From: Planctomycetota bacterium
Lineage (GTDB): Bacteria > Planctomycetota > Phycisphaerae > Sedimentisphaerales > Anaerohalosphaeraceae
Reading direction: 5' to 3'
Assembly: GCA_003644175.1 (NCBI GenBank)
Contig: QNBS01000094.1
Location: 1-8,002, forward strand
Length of the DNA: 8,002 nucleotides
Both the position numbers and the translations under genes were made by a program. This document shows, piece by piece, positions 1 to 5,127 of this stretch; within the stretch, counting starts at the first letter, position 1, and each line of letters starts with the position of its first letter. The notes under the pieces were generated by a model. It was not told the DNA's origin. It made no database searches and saw nothing but the letters and a program-made list of their open reading frames with translations.

Positions 1-1
1 A

Positions 2-646
2 ACGTTCATTGATAAACTCAATTCGCTTTCACACGGCGCAATGTATTACTTCAGGGCCTATGCCGAAAACTCGGGCGGCGGCGACTGGGCGGATTCCACC
101 GCCTCGTTTGCCACTGAGGCTCTAATCGCTCCTACTGTTATAGTTTCATCGGCGACTGATATTACTGCCTCTACCGCAACGCTCCACGGAGAAGTAACCG
201 ATATAGGCGCCGATAACCCCTCGGTTGCCTTCTACTATGGCGATGACGATGCCGGGGAGGTTGCCGGTAATTGGGACTATTCGGTAAGTATGGGTGTGGA
301 AAACTCGACCTTCAGCACGGACATCGTTGGCCTTGCAGAAGGAACGACTTACTACTACCGTGCTTTTGCCGAGAGTTCAGCCGGTTCGGATTGGTCGGAT
401 GTTGCCGGCTTTGCAACTTTGACAGATGGCGCATGGATATTTGATGTCGCAGGAAGCGGAACCGGCGCTTCGTTTACCCCGGACGGTTCGCAGACCGAAA
501 GATTCGATCTCAGACCAAGCAGCAGTACTGTTGCAGGCTCAACCAGAGCAGTGCCGACGGCCGGGACGGTAACAAACGGCTGGACAGCCGGCAACGACCA
601 TCGCATGTGCCTGTCAATGGCGGCATTCGCACCAGTTGATCCGTAA
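2..646 (+). CDS. Fn3-repeat surface protein, 3' end (5' truncated by window)
   Basis: The frame is open from base 2, so the gene starts before the window; about 214 residues are visible. They hold the end of one Fn3-like repeat and one complete repeat of about 95 residues. Each repeat ends in the same motif: YYFRAYAENSGGGDWAD in the first and YYYRAFAESSAGSDWSD in the second. The complete repeat opens with PTVIVSSATDITASTATLHGEV and carries a YYGDDDAGE segment. Such beta-sandwich repeats are usual in very large secreted or cell-surface proteins of Planctomycetota and relatives, where they act as spacers or in adhesion. After the last repeat come about 75 Ser/Thr/Gly-rich residues and then the stop. 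No PEP-CTERM, LPXTG or type 9 sorting signal is visible at the end, which is odd for an anchored protein; a type 1-like secreted form or a truncated 3' end are both possible. The exact function is unknown. Confidence 0.75.
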   Translation, partial: TFIDKLNSLSHGAMYYFRAYAENSGGGDWADSTASFATEALIAPTVIVSSATDITASTATLHGEVTDIGADNPSVAFYYGDDDAGEVAGNWDYSVSMGVENSTFSTDIVGLAEGTTYYYRAFAESSAGSDWSDVAGFATLTDGAWIFDVAGSGTGASFTPDGSQTERFDLRPSSSTVAGSTRAVPTAGTVTNGWTAGNDHRMCLSMAAFAPVDP

Positions 647-880
647 CCTCCGCAACATCCAACCCTTGTTAACGCAGCCGCTGCGAACATCGCCTTTTCT
701 CAATGAATTCATGTCTCCATTTTGTCTCCACATCCAGAAACTTTCAGCAAAAACACAAAAAACACCTGCATTTTTGAGCAAAGAATCAACTTTTCCAAAC
801 AACTTTGCACGAATCAGGCCTTTTTCTGCCGGTAATAAGGAGATGGCGGCAAAAAAAATCCGGCAAAATACAGATTTAGG
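647..880. other. Non-coding gap with no gene recognised
   Basis: No open frame here has a convincing ribosome binding site or a recognisable protein. A compact palindrome CGCAGC-C-GCTGCG lies at 673-685 but has no T-run after it, so it is a poor terminator candidate. An inverted repeat TGCCGG (827-832) / CCGGCA (860-865) encloses a run of eight A. AGGAG directly abuts an ATG at 843, too close for a normal start, and that frame gives only a 13-residue peptide. Confidence 0.5.
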
Positions 881-908
881 TTGAAATTTGATTGTTAGAT
901 GGTATAAT
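881..908 (+). promoter_or_regulatory. Sigma70-type promoter for the sigma54 activator gene
   Basis: TTGAAA (881-886) is followed after 16 bp by a perfect TATAAT (903-908). Transcription would begin near 915 and give a leader of about 107 nt before the GTG start at 1022. The leader contains a weak hairpin, CAAAAACC (948-955) against GGTTTTG (966-972). The activator therefore appears to be made from a housekeeping promoter; no GTTAC-N6-GTAAC site is present here, so autoregulation through that site is not indicated. Confidence 0.6.
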
Positions 909-1021
909 CCCTAATGGCCATATTATTATCGGACTGCTGGCGGGACACAAAAACCCTTGTGGACAGGTTTTGAGTTGTTCTATGTATTGGTCTCAGAAGA
1001 GATTGAGGTAAGGCGATAAAG

Positions 1022-2041
1022 GTGGAGAAGGGTTTTGATATGCGGCGGGATGGATGTCCGCAAACAAATGCTGAAAAAGGCGATGTGTTCACGCAGTTTG
1101 TAGGGCAATCAGGTGCTTTTCAGTCGATTTTAGAAGCCATGAATACGGTTGCTTCGCGCAAAAGTTCTGTCGTAATTATAGGGGAAACAGGGACAGGCAA
1201 GGAAATGGTTGCGCGTCAGATTCACGCCAGAAGTTGTCGAGCCCAAAAGAGATTTGTACCGGTTGACTGTACCGCTCTGAGCAGCAATATTCTTGAGAGC
1301 CAGCTTTTCGGCCACATGAAGGGTTCATTTACGGGTGCTGTCATGGACACCGTTGGATTTTTCAGGGCCGCTGATGGTGGTACAATCTTTCTTGATGAAA
1401 TAGGAGATCTTGACTTTGATTTACAGGCAAAATTACTGAGAGTCCTGCAGGAGTCATCTGTAACGCCTGTCGGGTCCACACAATCGTATCCTATCGATGT
1501 TCGTGTCATCTGTGCGACGAATCGCGATTTGAAACAAATGATTCGTGAAGGTGCATTTCGTCCTGATTTGTATTTCAGGCTCAATATCGTTACATTAGAT
1601 GTCCCTCCGCTCAGAGACAGAAGTGAAGATGTTCTGCTTTTGGCCAATTATTTCCTCGAAAAGCAGGCAGCTCTTTACGATGAGCCGGTAAAGGAGTTGT
1701 CGCAGGAAGCCGAGCAGATTCTAAAGAATTATAACTGGCCGGGCAATATTCGTGAGCTTGCCAATGTGATAGAACATGCCCACATCACTTCTCGTGCAAA
1801 AACAATTGAGGTTTCATCACTTCCTTCTGATATATTAACCGGCGATATTGCCGTTGCGATGCAGCAGGAAGACATTCTTTCTTTCAAGCAACTCCAGAAA
1901 CAACTTATTATCCGGGCGATGCAAAAGACAAATGGTCGAAAGATGGCCACTGCCAGGTTGCTTGAAATTGACCATCGAAAACTTGACCGCCTTATTGAAC
2001 AGTACAATCTTAAGTCCGCCTGGAAGCAATCGGCGACTTAA
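1022..2041 (+). CDS. Sigma54-dependent transcriptional activator without receiver domain (PspF-like layout)
   Basis: Bacterial enhancer-binding protein that uses ATP to open sigma54-RNA polymerase promoters. At 339 residues it is about the length of PspF. After a short N-terminus (about 25 residues) comes the AAA+ domain: Walker A GETGTGKE (54-61), sigma54-contact loop GSFTGA (101-106; the usual form is GAFTGA), Walker B TIFLDE (121-126), ATNRDL (165-170), FRPDLYFRLN (179-188) and NWPGNIREL (238-246). A Fis-type helix-turn-helix occupies about 300-330 (ARLLEIDHRKLDRLIEQY). No receiver, GAF or PAS domain is present, so activity must be controlled in trans or by level. The GTG at 1022 has GAGGTAAGG (1005-1013) 8 nt upstream; an in-frame ATG at 1040 with GGAGAAGG (1024-1031) is an equally plausible start, six codons shorter. 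The gap just downstream holds likely binding sites and a sigma54 promoter, so the next gene is its probable target. Confidence 0.93.
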   Translation: MEKGFDMRRDGCPQTNAEKGDVFTQFVGQSGAFQSILEAMNTVASRKSSVVIIGETGTGKEMVARQIHARSCRAQKRFVPVDCTALSSNILESQLFGHMKGSFTGAVMDTVGFFRAADGGTIFLDEIGDLDFDLQAKLLRVLQESSVTPVGSTQSYPIDVRVICATNRDLKQMIREGAFRPDLYFRLNIVTLDVPPLRDRSEDVLLLANYFLEKQAALYDEPVKELSQEAEQILKNYNWPGNIRELANVIEHAHITSRAKTIEVSSLPSDILTGDIAVAMQQEDILSFKQLQKQLIIRAMQKTNGRKMATARLLEIDHRKLDRLIEQYNLKSAWKQSAT

Positions 2042-2101
2042 GCTTGCCTGTGCATTAACCGGACGAATCATCTTTTCTCCAGTGTGCACTCCCTTTAGCG
2101 A

Positions 2102-2137
2102 GTTACTGTTTGGTAACTTTTGTTACAATACGGCAAC
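2102..2137. promoter_or_regulatory. Two tandem palindromic activator sites (upstream activating sequences 1 and 2)
   Basis: Site 1 is GTTAC-TGTTTG-GTAAC (2102-2117), a perfect 5+5 palindrome that extends to AGTTAC/GTAACT. Site 2 is GTTAC-AATACG-GCAAC (2122-2137), one mismatch from the same palindrome. Their centres are 20 bp apart, about two helical turns, so they face the same side of the DNA. They lie about 170-210 bp upstream of the -24 element at 2308-2322, a normal range for sigma54 enhancers. That the activator encoded just upstream binds here is an inference from position and symmetry. Confidence 0.55.
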
Positions 2138-2191
2138 TCCGCTTTAATCCATTTAGTTTCAATAAGTTATCTCTGTATCCACCGATATTCC

Positions 2192-2207
2192 GTTACATAT
2201 CTGTAAC
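2192..2207. promoter_or_regulatory. Third palindromic activator site (upstream activating sequence 3)
   Basis: GTTAC-ATATCT-GTAAC is a perfect copy of the site-1 palindrome with the same 6-bp spacer; here the arms extend inward to GTTACA-TATC-TGTAAC. Its centre is about 110 bp upstream of the GG of the -24 element and about 70 bp from site 2. A repeated palindrome with fixed spacing is what a Fis-type helix-turn-helix dimer would recognise. Confidence 0.55.
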
Positions 2208-2307
2208 AAGCCGGCCGGCGCCTGCGCTTTCTTGTTCTCAAAAAATCATTCTGTAAATCCCGCCTGTTCCGTAAGTTAACGTGTTTTTTGAAAAAGGCTC
2301 TCATCTT

Positions 2308-2322
2308 TGGCACGGCCCTTGC
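2308..2322 (+). promoter_or_regulatory. Sigma54 (-24/-12) promoter
   Basis: TGGCACGGCCCTTGC fits the sigma54 consensus TGGCACG-N4-TTGC at every fixed position. The GG (2309-2310) and GC (2321-2322) are 12 bp apart as required. Transcription would begin near 2334, about 60 nt before the ATG at 2395. A short hairpin TTGAC-AGC-GTCAA (2339-2351) would sit near the 5' end of the transcript. The closeness of the match, together with the activator gene and palindromic sites upstream, makes this a strong call. Confidence 0.88.
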
Positions 2323-2394
2323 GATAGTTGTATTGGTGTTGACAGCGTCAAGAAGAAACGCATTTGAAACGAAAGCATCAGAAAGGAAATAAGC

Positions 2395-2793
2395 ATGAGT
2401 AGAGTCGGCAAAAAGATTTTGGTAGTAGGCATTGCTGATAAAGGCAATGCCTTAAAAGAGTTGCCACTTCAAATTTTGGCGTTAAATGTCGGTTCGCAGG
2501 CAATACGCTGCCTGAGGGAAGAAAGGATAGATACGATAGTAAGCCACTGGGAACTCATCGATATGCCTGATGGCGAGTTTCTGAAAAAAGTAACGGAGGC
2601 GAAACCCTCTATGCCGACGATAGCATTCATAATACCGGGCGATATAGAGCAGGAATTGGCCGCGCGACAGATTGGTGTTGACTGTGTTTTAAGTGAAGAC
2701 ATAGACGACGACTACTTCAGAGAAGCGGTGTGTCAGCTTCTGGGCATCCCGGCAGTGTCGTCTATGCAAATAACAGATGGTTGTAGAAGTTAG
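2395..2793 (+). CDS. Stand-alone pseudo-receiver (CheY-like) protein, sigma54-controlled
   Basis: 132 residues with the pattern of a single response-regulator receiver domain and no output domain. Landmarks are KKILVVG (6-12, strand 1), TIVSHWELIDMPDGEFL (47-63, strand 3 and following loop), PTIAFIIPGD (74-83, strand 4) and GVDCVLSEDIDDDYF (94-108, strand 5 and helix 5). By hand alignment the catalytic residues are gone: the acidic pair after strand 1 is replaced by G-I-A, the phosphoacceptor Asp by His51, the Thr/Ser after strand 4 by Ile79, and the Lys before Pro by Glu101. It should therefore not be phosphorylated in the normal way and probably acts by protein contact. AAGGA (2383-2387) lies 7 nt before the ATG. 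It sits behind the sigma54 promoter and next to a receiver-less activator, so it may be the missing signal-input partner or a feedback regulator of that activator. That role is an inference. Confidence 0.8.
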   Translation: MSRVGKKILVVGIADKGNALKELPLQILALNVGSQAIRCLREERIDTIVSHWELIDMPDGEFLKKVTEAKPSMPTIAFIIPGDIEQELAARQIGVDCVLSEDIDDDYFREAVCQLLGIPAVSSMQITDGCRS

Positions 2794-2830
2794 ATTAAAA
2801 AGTGGATAACGAAAACTAAATATGTCATCA

Positions 2831-2881
2831 CCTCCCTCCGCCGGGTTTGGTCGGCCCCATCAATTCAATCCGGAGTAGAGG
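2831..2881. repeat. Imperfect inverted repeat after the pseudo-receiver gene
   Basis: CCTCCCTCCG (2831-2840) can pair with CGGAGTAGAGG (2871-2881) with one internal mismatch or bulge, enclosing a 30-nt loop. The following bases, TAATATTTT, include a short T-run. It could be a weak terminator for the upstream gene or a folded leader for the next one; the sequence alone does not decide. Confidence 0.3.
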
Positions 2882-2918
2882 TAATATTTTATAGCAAGTC
2901 AAGTTAGTAAGTGCGCGC

Positions 2919-3052
2919 CGGCTGATGTTTCGCAGTTTTAGCGCAGCCGCAAAATAGATAACCTGTATGGCAGGGTGCTTAAAGCCATGTATTGGTGGGT
3001 AACAGAATCGGGTTGGTCAGTGATAAAATTCTGTTTTATGGGCTTTATGGGC
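2919..3052 (+). promoter_or_regulatory. Structured leader in front of the PEP-CTERM gene
   Basis: Several perfect inverted repeats follow one another: CGGCTG (2919-2924) / CAGCCG (2944-2949), ATGGC (2967-2971) / GCCAT (2984-2988), and AACAGAAT (3001-3008) / ATTCTGTT (3028-3035). A tandem 9-bp repeat TTTATGGGC follows (3035-3043 and 3044-3052). The last hairpin ends about 30 nt before the ribosome binding site. No known riboswitch class was recognised and no convincing sigma70 or sigma54 promoter was seen. The region could be an RNA regulator, a set of operators, or chance. Confidence 0.3.
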
Positions 3053-3077
3053 GAATCGCTCAAGAGAGAAGGGTGTT

Positions 3078-3983
3078 ATGAAAAAATTTACATTACTGGT
3101 TGCGGCGATAGTTTTGTTGCAGAGTGAGGCTTCTCTTCAAGTCGGTATAGTCGGCGCCGGTCCGCTGGTTGACGGCAAGTTCGACCTGTCCGAGGGATAT
3201 ACAGACGGCTTCCGGTTGGATCTGGCCGTAGTATCCGGCAGGAATAGCACCGTAACCGCCGATGACGGCCGGTTGTGGCTCTATCAGGACCTCGATGACA
3301 ATCTCTATGTCAACCTGACACTGCCGCTGACGCTGGTCGACAACACATACGGCAGGAATTCGGTCGGCTGGGGCAAGGGCGTTGCGCCGAGCGGCAAGAA
3401 CCACAATTTCAAAGACCTCAAGGACTCTGACGATGCGCAGTTTAGGTTCTACAACGGCGACGGCGACCTGGTGCTGGACTTTGTGCTGGACTACTTAACT
3501 TCCAGCGACAGCACGAGTAGCGGCTACGCCGCGGGTGTGGACGTAGGCCAGGATAGTAAAGGCCATAAGGGTAAGAGAGGCCGTAAGGGTGAGAGCGAGT
3601 TCGGCGTCGGCTCAGTCGAGGATATTCTCGAAGTGGGCACGAGCCTGGACTACAACTTTAACACACTGGGCCATGTGCTGACCGAGGATTCGCCCGCAAC
3701 CGATGAAGACTACGTTGAAAACTCCGAGTATGCAGGGTGGCTCTTTGAGGTTTCATACGAGTTTAAGATTGACGGAGACGTTTTCGGCGACAAGGGCTTC
3801 GGCGACATCAGGATACCTTTGATACACGTTTCGCCGAACAAGATTGCCAGAAACAAGGTGTTTAATTACGACAGAGAGCCAACTCCTGAACCGTCAACAA
3901 TCTGTCTGCTTGGCATTGGTGCTTTGAGTTTTATTCGTAGAAAAGTAAAGATGCCTATGAAATGCGGCTTTCGATTTCTTTGA
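3078..3983 (+). CDS. PEP-CTERM sorting-domain protein, secreted
   Basis: Exported protein of 301 residues. Residues 1-18 form a signal peptide (MKKF, a hydrophobic stretch, probable cleavage after SEA). The C-terminus carries the exosortase sorting signal: PEP at 270-272, a hydrophobic segment STICLLGIGALSFI, then the basic cluster RRKVK (287-291). Family knowledge: exosortase cleaves at this signal and hands the protein to the outer surface or extracellular matrix. The middle part begins with VDGKFDLSEGYTDGF, resembling surface domains that describe a DGxx(D/S)xGEY-type opening, and is otherwise unrecognised. A basic K/R-G repeat lies at 161-172. Oddly, ten further residues (MPMKCGFRFL) follow the basic cluster, where such proteins normally stop. 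AGAAGGG (3067-3073) precedes the ATG. The last 29 bp overlap the convergent isomerase gene. No exosortase gene is in the window. Confidence 0.85.
   Translation: MKKFTLLVAAIVLLQSEASLQVGIVGAGPLVDGKFDLSEGYTDGFRLDLAVVSGRNSTVTADDGRLWLYQDLDDNLYVNLTLPLTLVDNTYGRNSVGWGKGVAPSGKNHNFKDLKDSDDAQFRFYNGDGDLVLDFVLDYLTSSDSTSSGYAAGVDVGQDSKGHKGKRGRKGESEFGVGSVEDILEVGTSLDYNFNTLGHVLTEDSPATDEDYVENSEYAGWLFEVSYEFKIDGDVFGDKGFGDIRIPLIHVSPNKIARNKVFNYDREPTPEPSTICLLGIGALSFIRRKVKMPMKCGFRFL
3560..3595 (+). repeat. In-frame 18-bp tandem duplication within the PEP-CTERM gene
   Basis: The units 3560-3577 and 3578-3595 agree at 16 of 18 positions (AGGCCRTAAGGGTRAGAG). They encode two six-residue blocks read as KGHKGK and RGRKGE, a strongly basic, collagen-like patch in an otherwise acidic protein. 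The phase is kept, so this looks like a slippage duplication tolerated or selected in a surface loop. Confidence 0.7.
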
Positions 3984-4911
3984 GTACCTTGATCGATTCT
4001 TCGGCGATTTTTTTGCCGCCTGGTGTGAAGTCGAACACTTCTAATGAGACCCATTTGTTGTAGCCTAAGTCCTTGAGGGTCTGGAAGGCCTTTACGTATT
4101 TTGTTGCCGCGTCGCCTGTGCCCAGGTATTTCCCGTTCATTTCCTGGACGTGTACGTGCTGGATGAACTTGAAGTACTTTGTAATGATCGCTTCGAAACT
4201 CAGAGTCTCATCGACGGTGTTATGGAAGTCGAACATCGTCTGGATCGCAGGGTGATCGATCTTATCGACGATCTCCATGGCTTCTGCGGTGGTGTTGACG
4301 ACGTCGGTCTGGCTCTTGTCCAACGGCTCGATGAGCACCTGTACGCCGCGTTGCTGTGCATGGTCTGCGACGGCGGCAAGGCCGTCGGCAAAATGCTTCT
4401 TGGCCTCGTCGATCGATATGTCGAGGGTATTTCGCTGTTTGGGCGAACCGAAGATCATCGCCTTTCCGCCGAGGTCGCCGCAGAAATCGATGAGTTCGTT
4501 AAGGTAGCCCACCGATTTGGCGCGAAGGGCGTCGTCAGGAGTGGTAAAATGCAGTCCCCTGGGCGGTGGCGCCAGCAGCCAGTGGAGTCCTGCACATGTA
4601 AGGCCGTTGTCGGTCATGGCCTTGACCATCTCCTTCCGCTGCGCCTGGCTGATCTCGCCGACGCCCTTCTTGACGAGCGTAAACGGGGCAATCTCAATGC
4701 CCGTGTAGCCGGCGTCGCCGACGATTTTGCACTGCTCGGCGAAGGGCAGATCCATCATGCTCTCATTGCACATCGCATAGTCGAATCCCGGCCATTTGCC
4801 CTCTACCTGTTTTGGGGCTTTTCGACAACTCATCGTTAATCCTCCAATCGCGCCAACCGCCAATACGCCTCCGGAGGCCTTCAGAAATGATCTTCTGCTG
4901 TGTTTTGACAT
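3955..4911 (-). CDS. Tat-exported TIM-barrel sugar phosphate isomerase/epimerase-like protein
   Basis: 318 residues from the chosen start. Residues 1-30 form a twin-arginine signal (SRRSFLKASGG, then a hydrophobic stretch) with a Cys at 29 in LTMSC, which could be a weak lipobox. The rest matches the xylose isomerase-like/AP endonuclease 2 TIM barrel: GYTGIEI (68-74), GLHWLL (108-113), IEPLD (194-198), FDFHN (227-231), HVHVQE (252-257) and SLEVFD (289-294). Candidate metal ligands and catalytic residues are Glu195, Asp228, His230, His254 and Glu291. The family interconverts sugars or hydroxypyruvate-type substrates; the substrate here is unknown. The ATG at 4909-4911 is preceded by AAAGGAG (4917-4923) at 5 nt; a longer in-frame start at 4938 lacks this and would bury the Tat motif. 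Tat-signal copies of this family are frequent in Planctomycetota. The 3' end overlaps the convergent PEP-CTERM gene. Confidence 0.88.
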   Translation of the reverse strand: MSKHSRRSFLKASGGVLAVGAIGGLTMSCRKAPKQVEGKWPGFDYAMCNESMMDLPFAEQCKIVGDAGYTGIEIAPFTLVKKGVGEISQAQRKEMVKAMTDNGLTCAGLHWLLAPPPRGLHFTTPDDALRAKSVGYLNELIDFCGDLGGKAMIFGSPKQRNTLDISIDEAKKHFADGLAAVADHAQQRGVQVLIEPLDKSQTDVVNTTAEAMEIVDKIDHPAIQTMFDFHNTVDETLSFEAIITKYFKFIQHVHVQEMNGKYLGTGDAATKYVKAFQTLKDLGYNKWVSLEVFDFTPGGKKIAEESIKVLKEIESRIS

Positions 4912-4960
4912 TACTGCTCCTTTCGTCTTAAGAAACATCGAACCGGCAAATCAACTACTA

Positions 4961-5010
4961 ACAAGACTTTTCCAAAAACACGTCGAATCGCAATTTTGCA
5001 AAAGTCTTGT
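4961..5010. repeat. Long inverted repeat in the divergent promoter gap
   Basis: ACAAGACTTTT (4961-4971) and AAAAGTCTTGT (5000-5010) are perfect 11-bp arms. After one C-C mismatch the pairing continues with CAAAA (4973-4977) against TTTTG (4994-4998). The whole is a 17-bp stem with 16 pairs around a 16-nt loop. It lies between the divergent isomerase and dus genes, 50 bp from the former's start. It could be a repressor operator for one or both genes or the remnant of a small mobile repeat; as a terminator it is poorly placed. Confidence 0.6.
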
Positions 5011-5076
5011 ACTAACTTTAGGCTAAAATCCATCAAAACGCAAGCAGGCATTTCTGTATTTTTGCCCAAAATTCCT

Positions 5077-5082
5077 TATAAT
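5077..5082 (+). promoter_or_regulatory. Sigma70 -10 element for the dus gene
   Basis: A perfect TATAAT lies here; the region 16-17 bp upstream (CTGTAT/TGTATT, 5054-5060) is a poor -35 element. Transcription would start near 5089, about 39 nt before the ATG at 5128. This supports 5128 over the longer in-frame start at 4996, which would lie upstream of the promoter. Confidence 0.45.
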
Positions 5083-5127
5083 AGTCCGGTCAAACGAACC
5101 CTGGGCATAAAGTCGGGCTTCTACGCT

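Noticed and set aside
636..884. 82-codon + strand frame after the Fn3 gene
   Set aside because: No ribosome binding site, no domain pattern, and it overlaps the end of the real gene and runs into the promoter region of the activator gene.
2881..2990. c-di-GMP or similar riboswitch in the leader of the PEP-CTERM gene
   Set aside because: Hairpins are present, but the conserved core sequences of the riboswitch classes I know were not found.
2991..3060. Possible sigma54 promoter before the PEP-CTERM gene
   Set aside because: Several GG dinucleotides occur, but none has GC 12 bp downstream in a TGGCA-TTGC context, so there is no -24/-12 element.
4150..4839. 229-codon + strand frame opposite the isomerase gene
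   Set aside because: It mirrors the - strand isomerase gene, which has a Tat signal, a ribosome binding site and family motifs; the + frame has none of these.
5007..5029. TTGTAC plus TAAAAT as a promoter for the dus gene
   Set aside because: The spacer is only 11 bp; the TATAAT at 5077-5082 is better placed for the start at 5128.
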